Positions 10,901 to 22,057 are shown, counted from the first letter of the stretch. The stretch: DNA of 64,000 bases from Tigriopus japonicus (GCA_010645155.1 CM021316.1:10908119-10972118), one strand, 5' to 3'. Translations and numbers: made by a program. The notes: generated from the letters alone by a model not told the origin.

Positions 10901-13266
10901 TATAATGTTACCAATTAAATTGGTCCAAAAGGAAAAAATATATTGAAGAGATAATTCAGGTAATAATTAACTGTTATGGCGTTGTTCGGATCTGACAATG
11001 TTAAAAATGAAAGAAAATTGATAGCTTTAACAGGTTATAGGTCTCCTGATCATAGTAACTAATTATTAATATTGAATCGTAATGTGGTGGTTAAAAGAAA
11101 CCAAACAAAAATGATATTTTATTTCTGATGTCAAAGATCAATGAAAAGCTTGTTAAAGTGATGTGTATCAAACTATGCGATACAATCGCATCATAACAAA
11201 AAAGAGAGTAAAAACTGTATGCTTGAAAAATCTTCCTTATTAATGCAAAATCAGTTTGAAGAAGTCAATTGGTTGAATAATCTAAGCTTAACAACGATCC
11301 TTTAGGTTTATATCGTCCCTGATCAAATTTGACATTTTGAACCGTAGATTGGTTTCCAGTTTGGAGAATGTGCAAGAACAATATCCCAAGTTCTCTCTTA
11401 TCTATATCAGCTTCTAGCGAAATGAAAGAAAAACATTGCCGACATTTGCGTCATGCTTGCAAAATTTCAAGAACCCTGTAAGCTTCCACGAGGCACACTG
11501 AAAGATATCGTTCCATGTAACAAGGCACTCCATTAAAATTTCCATCCTATCAAATTACAAGATGGCGAGGCCTTCCATCTCTCTCGACTCTCGATGGAAA
11601 TGAATCAAAAATGACCACTTGTACCAAGTGCCTGAAGATACAAAAGATGCATGATCCTCGATCCAGGTACTGTTCTGTCGGTACAAGAACACACAGTGGG
11701 ATCTCTACTAGAATGAACTTTCATCATACAGACAGACACAGAGGAGGCGATCTTTGATTTGATGCATGAGATCCCGGAGAAATCTTGATGGGCAGCAACG
11801 TTGGCGTTGAAATTGAGTTGGCCAAATTGGGAAGAGAGGATCGAGATGAGAAGTCAGACAATATCATGCATATTTTATGCTCTTGATTGATAAGACACGC
11901 GGCTCCGTGTGGTAACCAGAAACCCCTGGCCCTGATTCCATTTCGAAAAAGTCGAACAATCACTCCTCCTCATCCTCCCAACCAATTTTCTGACCCAGTT
12001 TTCATCGAATGCCGATAATTACCACGTGGATGAAGGAAGAAGACTCCACAGGAAGGTTTTGAAGAATGGTCTTTCCTGATTTCGGTGGTGGGTTGTGCGA
12101 GTGGTTATGATGATACCTTTTTTTGAGCAAACCAGGCTTCAACCTCACTCACTCAGCACTCAGCAGCGTTGTTTCGTGTGTAGTAATTGAAACCGACTTT
12201 GATTACCCGGGCTACTTGAATGTACTGGAAGCGAACGAGCAACAACGAAGATGACTGGGGGCTCATGAGAACTCGAGCCAAAAGGTTCTCACATATTTGT
12301 ATCAATTTCAGCTACAGTTGCTTTCATTCCCAGTTTACGTTGGAGACATAAACCTAACGACGCACGAGACGCTATATTATACAACAGTCAGCTAATTCAC
12401 CTAACGTTAGAGGGCAACGTGTTATTGTAAGCTTTTTCTGGAGGTGGTTGAAAATTTTGCACGTCAAATATTACTTTTGATGAAGTTGTGACGAATGATA
12501 GAGCAACTTTTCTTCCAATAAGAGTACCACAAGAGAACAACCTGCCATGAAATTTGATAAACCTAGGTATTTCAACGGAATTTAAGTTTCGCTTCTCACT
12601 CAACCTCCGCATCTCTTATTTTTTATTCCTCACCTGGAAGACAAACGAAAAAGGAGAGAGTAAACACGTTGATACCTATCAGAGTAAAGGTTATCGATAA
12701 TTTGCATGATAATGTCATCTCTTCCCAATTTACCTTCTCATCACAGAGGATGGCACGTAATCAAAGTACATTCGCTTCCGGTTCAAATGCGGCGATTTCC
12801 CCGTGGAGAAACTTTGATTCCGGCTGACAAACGTATTGTTTCTAGATAGATGGTTCAACTTTTGCTCCTCAATTCGTCGCACAATCGCACGCAATTCACC
12901 ATATTCACTGTACTCTTGGTTCCCATTGCTGCCCTCCTTATACAAACTATTCCGGGAGGCGTGAACCTGGTTCTTCTTCATCCGCGTTTCCTCATCCCTA
13001 CTCAGGGGAGGAGGAGGCGGGGCCTCAAATCGGGGCGGTAGTCGTAAATCCATCGTGGAGGCACATAACGCCTCTCTGGAGGCGTACAGTTCAAAATTCC
13101 CGCCATGCATCACTTTTCGCCGCAAGGGCTCCGATTTTGGCGCCACCATCGCACTATGAAAACTCGATTTCCGACGCGAAGGGTGAACTGACTTGGGTTT
13201 TCGAATGTCCGTTCCATTGATCTGGTTTTTGATTAACCGATAATTATCACTGGGTGGAGGATGCAT
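1806..13266 (-). CDS. PH-domain protein, PLEKHA5/6/7 (PEPP) type, partial at 3' end
   Basis: Four coding exons are visible in transcript order: 13266-12734, 4549-4301, 2396-2339 and 1980-1806. Donors are GTAAAT, GTAGGA, GTAAGT and GTAAGT; the last three exons follow good TTTCAG-type acceptors. The phases agree at every join (2, 2, 0), giving about 338 residues. The last exon encodes the start of a PH domain: residues VTLKGWLYKQ, then LWKKRWFVL and CLFYY, the beta-1/beta-2 pattern typical of PLEKHA5/6/7 and the Drosophila Kramer group. Those proteins bind phosphoinositides and act at junctions and the cytoskeleton. The preceding ~280 residues are disordered, rich in Ser, Pro, His and Asn, with a pentaproline at about 13,010. 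The rest of the PH domain and the C-terminus lie left of the window. The start at 13266 (Met-His-Pro-Pro-Pro, A at -3) is the first in-frame ATG; the frame stays open to about 13338, so an upstream exon, perhaps with the WW domains of this family, is possible. Family assignment is strong; the joining of the 12.7-kb exon rests on phase and composition only. Confidence 0.72.
2339..2396 (-). CDS. Small Ser/Asn-rich exon of the PH-domain gene
   Basis: This is a 58-nt exon between a TTTATTTCAG acceptor and a GTAAGT donor. It enters after two bases of the preceding codon and leaves in phase 0. Its frame encodes a short Asp/Ser/Asn-rich linker ending in Asn-Arg-Lys. It is too short to identify alone; the assignment rests on its two strong splice sites and on phase agreement with both neighbours. 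Confidence 0.7.
2397..4300. other. Intron of the PH-domain gene
   Basis: This is a 1.9-kb intron between two supported exons on the minus strand. I see no repeat structure or additional exon in it. Short ORFs here lack splice sites or protein-like composition. Confidence 0.5.
4301..4549 (-). CDS. Pro/His/Ser-rich exon of the PH-domain gene
   Basis: The acceptor is GCTTTCAG just above 4549 and the donor GTAGGA just below 4301. The 249-nt exon is phase 2 to phase 2. It encodes about 83 residues of low-complexity linker with repeated Pro, His, Asn and Ser, including two short His runs. No domain is recognised, and the region is predicted disordered. Exons of symmetric phase can be skipped without a frameshift, so this linker could be alternatively spliced. 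Confidence 0.68.
4550..6249. other. Intronic sequence upstream of the nested gene
   Basis: This is the part of the largest PH-gene intron that precedes the plus-strand nested gene. It is AT-rich with no convincing exon. It should hold the promoter and any 5' exons of the nested gene, but no TATA-type element stands out. Confidence 0.4.
6250..8164 (+). CDS. Unknown disordered protein, gene nested in a PH-gene intron
   Basis: Proposed exons are 6250-6684 (donor GTAAGT), 7052-7141 and 7256-8164, giving about 477 residues, all joined in phase 0. The start at 6250 was chosen because AAAC-ATGG is a strong initiation context; a weaker in-frame ATG lies at 6217 and the frame is open to 6178. The product has no domain I recognise. 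Exon 1 is acidic and Ser/Asp/Asn-rich with a five-Ser run. Exon 3 is basic, with Arg/Ser-rich segments that look like phosphorylation targets, an Arg-Lys-Arg-Ser-Lys-Lys cluster near its start and a strongly basic, amphipathic-looking C-terminus. There is no signal peptide or membrane segment, so it is probably cytosolic or nuclear. The middle exon has a weak acceptor (TTTCAAG) and a weak donor (CAA-GTAGCA) and is the least certain part. A poly(A) signal follows 28 nt after the stop. Real coding is well supported by the 303-codon last exon; the function is unknown. Confidence 0.55.
7256..8164 (+). CDS. Last coding exon of the nested gene
   Basis: This is a 909-nt open frame from a GATCAG acceptor to TGA at 8162-8164, followed at once by a poly(A) signal. 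The frame is Ser-, Arg- and Pro-rich with a basic tail. Its length, sustained composition and correctly placed poly(A) signal make it the most certain part of this gene. Confidence 0.72.
   Translation: MPTARKRSKKMSTASSVNSTASSWSLDNPFINLMSEARIRKISTDRISNFSTIEANQFQLRKVSESPSQKSVPEEIETTANLPSHSDPQSTTKRAPKYPNIMSPRARSKNRHNTRMNGTRHVLIRNQKTVQGSRVFENYQQHIYERTHKPWRKQDIQDDTVTKAPNSALPPRKVPVHQTRLLSVDENQLLTQRPFNRRRSSAHVVGKTRSRQPSPSPESSDRAHSQPRPFESCVSGDEELELPQFSRHTRTRSTWAPGNKSGAIAEQNELPMTRDDEQGGIGKRAVIKKSFQRLGKIFGQRK
8192..8197 (+). terminator. Poly(A) signal of the nested gene
   Basis: The hexamer AATAAA lies 28 nt after the TGA of the plus-strand nested gene, a normal position for cleavage about 15-25 nt further on. 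Confidence 0.7.
8200..12733. other. Intronic sequence of the PH-domain gene with a microsatellite
   Basis: This is the 5' part of the large intron on the minus strand. Short ORFs at 8.5-9.1 kb and 9.2-9.6 kb are on opposite strands and have no splice-site support. On the minus strand around 9.88 kb there is a TTCAGTCGG motif like an arthropod initiator, which could mark an internal promoter. Otherwise it is AT-rich and featureless. Confidence 0.4.
10433..10460. repeat. (CAAC)n microsatellite
   Basis: This is a run of about six CAAC/CCAA tetranucleotides inside intronic sequence. Similar runs occur near 57.79 kb. Confidence 0.85.
12734..13266 (-). CDS. 5'-most visible coding exon of the PH-domain gene
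   Basis: The open frame is 533 nt from the ATG at 13266 to a GTAAAT donor below 12734, ending in two bases that match the phase of the exon at 4549. The translation is basic and Ser/Pro/Asn-rich, with a pentaproline, a short charged helix near the middle (about 12,870-12,830) and Arg/Ser motifs suggestive of phosphorylation sites. The frame continues upstream to about 13338 without a stop, so the exon may begin at an acceptor before the ATG. If the following intron is retained, translation stops at the first intronic codon (TAA). The next potential acceptor, at about 12,635, would also give an immediate TGA. Confidence 0.6.
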
Positions 13267-13339
13267 GTTCACTTGACCAAGATATGGATGACCTTTGAGT
13301 AACGACAGAACATTTGCTCTCAATGTTTTGAACGGGCGA

Positions 13340-16193
13340 TTGAGAGACCTTCACCCCAAGGAGGTCAACTAATGACTGACAGAAGCTCAAGAAAACCCCA
13401 GGGAATGGCTCATGTTACACTATTCAATATGGCTTCATTCTCACAAGAAGTTATTCTTATTACACAGATTCAAACGTAGTCTAACTAGAGTAGCTATCAT
13501 AAGATAGAACGAGAGCATATAATCTCGTAAATCACGTATGTACACCGATAATTAGTAACCTCTTGACAGGCTCTACATCAAACCAGTGAACAAACTGAAC
13601 GTCTCCTCCTCGATTCAGATCAGATAACAACTTTTCTTCACAATGAATGGCCCACGATTGCACTCGGAAGCTGTCTAGTGGCTGCTTTATTTGAGTCATG
13701 TTCAACCAGTTTTTAGGACACGACGTTATGTCCCTATTGTACATTTGGCCAATCAAGAATTACGTTGAGCAATATCCTTTTGGTGGGAAAGAAAAAAAAA
13801 CTTGCAAAAGACTTGGATTCAGTTCAAAGGTTGAGCCAAAGTGCATTTGGATATCTCAATTGAACAATGTTCGCTATCAACCGTGCACAACTTGGATTCG
13901 ATAGCATAAAAAAACCCGCCCAAACGCCAACTTGCTCGGATTTTGGTTCTTTTGCAATTTCAATTTGTTGGGATTGGTACATCAGTATTACCAAAGAATC
14001 AAACTCGTTTTCAAATGTTTTTTTTTTGATGCAAACTGTGCTTCAAACATATTGCGGAAAGTATCAATCACCATAATAGGTGGCCCAAAACGAAGCATAA
14101 TCCTTGGGGATATGGCCAATGACACAAGATTGGACATAGTTGGGGAAAAAATATGCCCATTCCCGAGCATGAATATGCAATTTCTTTATGAGTGAAAGTG
14201 GTTATGAGGGTCTTTGGGAGAATGCGGATAGACGGGAGCCAAACTACTCATGTCTACCAGATGACACTACAAACATTTAGCAACTCTGTCCAGCGATGAT
14301 TTCTTTTTTCTAATCCAGTACTGCCAGACACCCCCTTAAAAATATGATCCCCCATTGATATAACCCATTTCTGGCCAACTGACTGACGGCTCAAAGCACC
14401 TTCTACTACTGTAATCATAATTATTTTAAAAATTATCAAGATGACGATTCCCTTTGCGGTGTGGCAATGATAACTTAAACGACTAATTTCCAGGATTTGA
14501 ACGAGCGATAGATCCGACTTTGACGAATGTTATGGATCGTTACAGAGTCTAACCATGACAAATTCGAAACAGGTTCTCCACTCCCAGAGATAGATGGCTA
14601 AAACGTGAAAAGGGCCGACATGAAATCATCCGCCAAATTTGGTCTCTTGTCACTTCCGTGCTCATGGCTATTTTCGAGGTTTATTTGGTGACGAAGAACG
14701 AATGTTTTGCCAAGAAAACACCTTTTTCCTCTACCTGAAACGATTCAATGGGGGAACCCTTTCCGTTGAAATCGAATCCATCGAAGAGTGATTGAGTAAA
14801 TAGAAGGGTGAAGAGGATCACTCAGTGCCAAAGAAAGAGAAGGAAAGAGGGAAGAGAGATTCTCCAAACATTGGCAAATGTGTCAATCTGTTTGGAATCA
14901 GGTTTCGTTTGATGGCAAACACAAATGTCGCCCAACTTCAGTCATGAATATTTGGACTACATAGTTGCTATGTTCTCGGGACCAAGGAGTCTGATAATTC
15001 GAGGAGACCGCGTAATGGAACCATTGACGATCTTGATATCCTGCTGGAGAGTGATATGGGTTAATTGTCCTCTCCTGTGTCTTTGTTAGAGCATTAGTTT
15101 TGAAAGAAACCTCTCCTGCTCTGTACACAAAGACATTATTACACGAGTACTCTATGTAATCAAGGATCCGTCAAACTGAGATCGGTTCTTTGTTCATCGG
15201 TTTTCATTTTCAAATACTACTCTGATGGATATGAGACGACTTGTACTACGTTTTATGGGATCGCCCTAGAAATTGGATTACACTGTGGGCTTCTTTGCCT
15301 TCGTCTCAATAAAATCATTAAGAATGGGGGGGGGAGAGAAAATGTTCCTTTGCTTCCTTTGTTGTCTCGCTGGAAGCTTGGAAAAGCAGCCTTTTCTGTT
15401 CATTTCAGAGCAATTAACAAACAATTATTTCGTCTTTCCTCCCTTGTCTTCCTTCTTTTTTGTGTGTTCGTTAAAATTGAAACTGTTCCGAGATTGATGT
15501 CGAGACAGAGGACAAGCGAGAATTTCGAAAGTTCGCCAGATATTCAAGGTATTTCTAGTATTTTCCGCCATAATCATGGCTCCATCAAATCACGATCATC
15601 GCAGGCATCCAAGCTTCGCTTTGGATTTTCCCCCGACTCATCTTGACATTTTTGTCTCCCCTACTCTAAACGCTACAATGACAATTCGAAATCTTTTCGC
15701 TCGCTGTTTGTACAAAGACCCCCTTCAGGACTGCTAAACTTTGGGGGAAGATCCCATTGGGATTAAATGTCTGGATTGAACAAGAAGTCCACGATCTCGG
15801 AGTCAAAGAGAACAAGGTTCCTTTGTGTCTCCAAGAGAGATAAAGGCAATTTTCACCTGTTTGCAAAAGTGGTTAGCTTTGATTGAAAATCATGCCGAGT
15901 TTATTTTTTCTCGTGCAAGATCGGAAGATGCTCGAGACCTTTTCTGATTGGAGGTCCTTTCGTTTTTTAGAGCTTCTTTGCAAGTCCATTAGCATCATTA
16001 CCCACCAGATGAATCGCAACAGGAGGCTTCATCATCGAGGCCCACATGAGCATATATTCATTCTCTCGGTAGAGCATCGGCAGTCAAGGTTTCGTTTCCG
16101 AAGAATGCGATTAAATGAACTGGGAGGGTTAATGGATGCTGCGAGAATTAAACGGCCCAAGGATTTTTTAAGGCTCCGGGATGAGATTAGCCG
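13340..16193. other. Non-coding stretch, nothing supported
   Basis: This is AT-rich sequence right of the PH-domain gene. It may contain that gene's 5' untranslated exons and promoter, but no exon was recognisable. ORFs below about 100 codons occur on both strands without splice or composition support. Confidence 0.35.
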
Positions 16194-16271
16194 TTTAAAG
16201 GCATGTCGTGGTAAATGTGCGTTTTCTCCGGGAGACCCGATTGGTCACGGTTCGAGTCCCCGCCCTACCAG
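16194..16271 (+). repeat. tRNA-like segment, probable SINE head or tRNA relic
   Basis: The sequence ends in a perfect RNA polymerase III B-box (GGTTCGAGTCC at 16249-16259) followed by CCGCCCTACCA, which looks like a tRNA acceptor arm with CCA-like end. Upstream, CGGGAGACCCG resembles the anticodon/variable region of Asp- or Gly-type tRNAs, and GTGGTAA sits where an A-box would be. The acceptor and T stems do not pair cleanly, so it is not called as a functional tRNA. Confidence 0.45.
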
Positions 16272-19200
16272 GAAATGACGATCTTGGATCATATCGCCCC
16301 TCAACTTACATATAGGTTCACCATGGGGGTTCGTGCTCGAATTTTCTTCCAACTTCCCACAAAAAGTAAATGTAATAGAAGTCTCATTGCTCGCCTCTTT
16401 CGCACTTGATTTCTTTATCAAATCGATTATGACTTGGAAGTTCAAACTTCTGATTGAACAATCAAGTACAGTACAACCACAAACCAATCTATTTCAGAGA
16501 TATATTTGAAAACAGTCTGACCATTAGGTAGTAAATTTGGACGGAGCAAGCGAGAGTAGAATGGAATATTGAGAGAATGAATGAGTTTTTGGGAGCAGTT
16601 TGAAGGGCCAAATGAGGTATAAATCAAGCGTAATAATTGTTTCACTCAAATGAGAAGGGTTCAGAACATGTTGGCCGTTTATTTTGAAAGGGCTCGTTCG
16701 TTCGTTCCTTCTTACGGTATCATCCGAGAGATTCAAGTCCATACAGAGAAAGTTCCTTTAAAGGAGAGGCTCCCCTTTTGATAATGAGTTCAATTTTGAC
16801 CAGAGAAGCCATTAATAACCTCAACAGGCCTCCGTTGAGAATCATTCCGGTATTATTAGGTACAAAGTGGCCGAGTTCAATTTGAATTCCTCAGATTCGC
16901 TCGCCCATGACCAATCAAAGATGAAAGGCCAAGATAAGACAACGATTTATGGATTCAAACTTGCCCCTATAAATTATCAGATCCCGAGGGTTTAACGTTT
17001 GGATGTTTGACAGCTGACCTTACCAATCCCTCAAAAAGTCTGGGGTTTCCTCATCGACGAGGAAAACCTGTTGTATTCGTGCTCAATTGAATCCGGTGAT
17101 GATGATCATCTCATAACTTCCTTCAACATGTCATCCCAAAATCTCGAAGAATGCGCGTGAAAATGACCAAATTCGGAACGGAGTATTCGTGGAATGAGGA
17201 GGGAAAAAATAGACGTACCAGCCCTAACTACGTATCTCGGGGAATGCTTCAGCATCACCATCGTCAACATCGTCAAATCGGTAACTTTCCCTGTCAATTT
17301 TTTAGCTCTTACTCCCACATTCACCCCATTTTGAACGGAGTTCGATGCCAGATTCTCGAACCCAGACACGAAGACGAAGATCTTCTTCATGGACTCCTCG
17401 ATGCATTGATCTTAAGATGCCATACATTTCGGGATCAAGATTAGGTTTCGGATTCGTTCTCATGTTCAGCTCGACTATAATGTGCTTGGACTTGTTTGTT
17501 CCCACTGATTCTCCGGTTCTTGCACTCACTCAGTGTATTATGTATGTCTGTTCGTACATGCTGTACACTAGTATACAGTAGAGTGCGTAATGGGCCAGTC
17601 ATGCGATGTGGTTACTAGCAAAGCCACAAAAGACTACCAATTCCAACTTATCTCTTCTAATCCTTGGCCCAGACAGAGAAGGCGCTCAATGAGCTCAAAG
17701 TGGCACTTTAAATGGCCTTTTCATTCTCTCTTTCTCTCGTTCTGTGAAAACCCTACTCCACCCACAAACGATTGGAGTGAGCTTCAGGAGTGGAGAAATT
17801 AGCCAAAGATCGGGCGGAGTATAGGGGTACTAGTAATCCTTCTCGGAACGAAAATCCTTCATTGTCCAGGATTCTCGAGGCTCTGAAGCTACTGGTACAT
17901 ACGTGTACGTAGATGCCAGATAAAGAAAAATCCCATTCCAAGTCACCAAAGAGGGTAGGTAGTACAGAGAATGATAGAAAAGATGGCCATTCCGAGCCCT
18001 TCAATTTCACGCTTTCGACATCGCCTTCAATAAAACAGCGTGACCAACACCTGGTATGAGATATCCTCGGTACGTGGCTAGAAAATGCTCTATTTTTCCA
18101 TTCATTGATCAGCATTACTCTTGGAATGGCATGTTAGTGCGGATGCTGTAAATGATGTTGGCGAACTTGCTGGTCCAGATGAACTTAATCTTGGATGGGA
18201 ATTCAACCGAGCTATTATCAGGTTTGCGGCTCGTTAAGAATCAATGCTTGGAAGCCGCAAGATAAGATGCTTAACTAATGGACTCTTAGTCAATTTCTTT
18301 TTTGAAAATGAACGTCCTTGGAATCGAACTAACTCCAGCATTTGTAACAGACTCTGAAAAATATTTGGTCCTGCATTTTGCATAAAATAATGGCAAATAC
18401 CATTTTCGCTCATTTCATTATTTGAATGCCTTTCTCGTCATCTACTTTTAGGCACACTATGGATATTAACGCACAGAGGTCCCAGAGTGGAGATACCGAA
18501 GCAGGCCGGTTGTGAAATTTCTTTGTGGGCAGCAAAGGCCGTTTATCATCAGCGAGTAGTTGAAACTTGCCCTAACAAACGTATTTGTAGAGGCCAAATT
18601 TTTGAAAAGCATTAAGGTTTTTGGCTATGTGGCATCCTGTCTACACTTTGCTTCTCTCAAATTATACCAAGGTGTTCAATGAAGATGATAGTCAATTCAC
18701 AGGCATTGAATCACACAATTATGGGATTTAACATTGAAGATTTGTCTTGCGCACTTTCATTTAGACTATGATCTTTCACTTGTTTGGGCAAGCATTTTAC
18801 GATATTCTTCGGAAATATTTGCCTTTTCACGCAACCTCTGGCCAGTTTCAGCAAAAAAAAAAAACAAGGCAAACTAAATGACGACAATGTCCTCTCTGTA
18901 GACCTCTATGTTTTGACGAGCTTGCTCCAATAAGGTCGAGCCTCGTTAGAAGTGCCTCAATAACACTAAAATTGAAGGTCTCTTTTCAAAGGCCGTTCAC
19001 ATTTAACATAGGGTGAGACGCGAGACTGTAAGATGAATGTCAATTGGTGATTCCTTTTTTCTCTCTCCGATGCATCTCTTTACATTTGCATGCATGCCTC
19101 ATTATCTGGTTGGCTTGACTTGGTTTGACTTGGCTTAGTCGAATGAGTTGCGACATTTGGGAACCCTTCGCGCTAATTCAAGGTCTGTTCAACTTTTCGG

Positions 19201-19572
19201 ATTGACTCCTTTATCCACTTCCCTTCAGAGATGAAACGTATTTTGTGACGACTGATGAATGTTCAAAGTACAGGGTGGAAATTAAAAAAATCGGTTGAAA
19301 ATTCATGAAATCCATAAATCACGCGTCATAGTTCATTAGAGTAACAACCAGAGATAATTTCAAAGCCTTGGCGATTGAAATATTGGCTCATTCCGTTGCA
19401 ACGGAGAGTCCACTCGCCAAAATTATTAATATCCCATTATCATCGCCTTGAGGATGACAGAACTCGCACGAGCAAGATTAACGGGTTAGCAAATTCAAAA
19501 ACCGGTTAACCGTTTATCTAAATTTACGCGCAAAAAGTAAGCCTTCAACCGAAAACTTTAATTATTCACAAG
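16272..19572. other. Non-coding stretch, nothing supported
   Basis: No gene is seen. Overlapping ORFs of 75-97 codons on both strands at 17.1-17.5 kb do not combine into a spliced gene. At 19,269 the motif TACAGGGTGGAAATT resembles the end of a mariner-type element, but no matching right end was found. Confidence 0.35.
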
Positions 19573-20343
19573 GTGAAGTGCCTCCGGCACAAAATAGGCA
19601 TGTCATCTAATGACACTGGTTCCCCTTTAAATTGCATGAAAATGCGTCTTTCTCCTGCAAAGAATTTACGATTGGCCCACCAAATTTTTGTCCTCCGAAT
19701 AGAATTCTTCCGAGTCATCAGAATAATTGAGTGCGAAACTGATATTTATCGTCTAAATCCGTCGATTTGCAGCCTCTACGTGTCCAAGCGAGGTCGACGA
19801 TTGGAATGGACCGTGCGTCGAATGCATTCGTCCATATTTGGCATCACTGGAGGTGATGATTACCCTCAAATGCATTCCGTGGGCCATAATCTACATACCT
19901 TAAGAATTGATTATCTCTTGGTTCGTTTTTGGAGGCTCCACGATGTGAAAATATTGGCCAATTTTAGCAATGGAAGTTCAGAGAGAGAGAAAGTCTCCCG
20001 AAAAAAGGTCGTAAAAATTCTGGGCAATGAACAAAAGTTTGCCAAGATTTATCGGCGAATATCAAGTGATGCCCCTATTTGGAAGGGTTGTGTCAGTGTG
20101 TTCTGGAGATTATTTATGGCTCACATTTCGCGGGTTGGTAATCTGATATGCATGTTTCTACCTCAATTCGCACCTTCTTCCGTATTCGCTCTCTCACAGA
20201 GCAATTCGTGGGTCAGAAAGGCCTCCAGGGTCAACAATTTACTTGGAAAATGCAAAACTTGCTTGACTTGCCACAGGAAATTGCACGATCTACCCTACTT
20301 CCTTCTTTATTCACAATGCAAGCCCGCTTCAACATTGCAATGA
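19573..20343 (+). CDS. Unexplained long ORF (256 codons)
   Basis: The frame is open for 256 codons with a GTG at its upstream limit; internal ATGs allow proteins of about 240 residues or fewer. The product is basic, rich in Ile, Arg, Cys and Ser, with no signal peptide, obvious membrane segment or recognisable domain. No long ORF lies on the opposite strand, so it is not a shadow. A frame this long is unlikely in sequence of this base composition, but the residue pattern does not resemble a folded protein family I know, and no splice sites or poly(A) signal support it. It could be a transposon relic, an orphan gene or chance. Confidence 0.2.
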   Translation: MKCLRHKIGMSSNDTGSPLNCMKMRLSPAKNLRLAHQIFVLRIEFFRVIRIIECETDIYRLNPSICSLYVSKRGRRLEWTVRRMHSSIFGITGGDDYPQMHSVGHNLHTLRIDYLLVRFWRLHDVKILANFSNGSSEREKVSRKKVVKILGNEQKFAKIYRRISSDAPIWKGCVSVFWRLFMAHISRVGNLICMFLPQFAPSSVFALSQSNSWVRKASRVNNLLGKCKTCLTCHRKLHDLPYFLLYSQCKPASTLQ

Positions 20344-22057
20344 ACTTAAGAGATGCCTATCATAAAAAAGAGATACCATGTTTACCAGTACATCACCCAA
20401 GAACGTACCTTGTAAACCCATGCATCGTAACTAGAATGGGCAGGGAAATCAAAGGAGCCATTATTCTTCGGACAAAGAGGACAGGTCCTTATTAGTACAC
20501 TTGGTCGGTCGAGTCAAGATAAGAAATGAGCATCCATTTCGGGATAAGATGAGAAGTTGGCAAATGAATTAAGCACACACTCACTCACAAGAGCGTGTTT
20601 CTTCGGCATCTGTCAATGATGCATGAAAAAGTAGTTCTGGTTCGACAGTTTTTCTGGCGAGAAAATTGTCACTCAATTATAAAGCGATAATGAATGGATC
20701 GATTTTTAACAATACTCCGGGACAGATGTGGGAAAAAGGCAGCTTTTGGGGGGGTTGGAAGTAGAATGGTCATTTCACATGCACATGAAACCTTCTTGGC
20801 TCCAAATAGTTCCACCCGATTTAGTAAATTGGGTCCATTATCTTAATAGCCCAATGAGTTGAAGTGAACTCGCTCATTTTGTCAAATGTAGAGCGATGCA
20901 CAAAGGTTGGCTTTTTTTGCTCGAGTTGAATGTCACGCACCAAGCGATTGATTTCATTAATCATTGATAAATCCACTCTAAACGCTTCTCCCCCACAGAT
21001 TCCAAAGGAATTAATGGATCCGTCAAAAGACACGCCTACTCAGTTTCATGTCTACTTGCTTCATAAAAACAGGGTCCCTTTTCAAATAATCCTTTTTTCT
21101 TTGTTTTCCTTGAGACAAAATAGTTTGAACTTGAATGGTGAGAGATGTAAGAACCGAGATCTTTTCACACAAGCTCCCCAAAAGGTAACCAACCATTTGC
21201 CAGGTTTTTGTCTTCTCTTTACGACCCTGTGAAGCTCAAATCTCGAGCCAATTTGGCATTCCATATTTCAGACTTCATTTATCCCCTATGACAAGTCAAT
21301 CAAGCCGATGAGTTTGCAAATGTGTGGGTGTGAAATCGATTTGGGGAAATCCTCCCCCAATTTTCTGACTCTCTTTGAATGAAGTCAAGAAGGCAGCACA
21401 ATAATGGTTTGATGAAAACTTCCTGTTCATCCGATTTTTGGACTTGACTCGCATGGGCAGGGAGAAAGAAAAAGGTTCGAGTCCAATGAGATGAGAGAAC
21501 GCTCGCTTTTCATCGTTCAAATCTCTGAAATTGCATTTCATGTTCGTGTTATCATCGCCGTATGTGAACACATGTGAAAATCTCCCTCCAAGGGCTTCTT
21601 GATCTTTCATCGTTTTCCCATCCACACCATTCTGACACGAACAGGAGGAGGAGGAAGAACAACAACTGACCCATTTAAAACTGAATACGGCGGTGAAAAG
21701 CAGAAACGGCTTTGGATGCGAGTCACCTCGACGACGATTCGACTCGGATCCATTCAATAAAACGTAATCGAACCAAGGAGCAGATCAAAGAACGAACACT
21801 AGGAGCGATTTGCATTCTTTCATTCCCCAATCCTCTCCGAGAGTGTCTCTTTAAAAACAGGTTCCCAAAAAGAGTTCTTGAGATTTCTCCCGAAGAAAAG
21901 AGACCCATTCGGTCGACTTAGTGACTGACTGACTGCCTTCGTTCGTCCTCTCGTCGCTTTGCATTGTTGAGTCTCAAACCTAGATATAAAGAGAGATTTC
22001 CCTCTCAAATACTGCACTGCATTCACTTCGGGTGAGGGGGACCCCTCGTCCTGAATA
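20344..22057. other. Non-coding stretch with a TATA-like site
   Basis: No gene is supported. Near 21,983 the plus strand has GATATAAAGAG followed about 30 nt later by CTGCACTGCATTCAC, a TATA plus initiator-like spacing, but no coding sequence follows. A 153-codon minus-strand ORF at 21,296-21,757 has no splice or domain support. Confidence 0.3.

Noticed and set aside
15883..16278. 131-codon plus-strand ORF
   Set aside because: Its 3' part is the tRNA-like segment, and the rest has no recognisable features.
17106..17529. Set of overlapping ORFs on both strands
   Set aside because: They could not be joined into any spliced reading frame without stops.
19269..19295. Mariner-like terminus TACAGGGTGGAAATT
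   Set aside because: No matching inverted end was found, so an element cannot be delimited.
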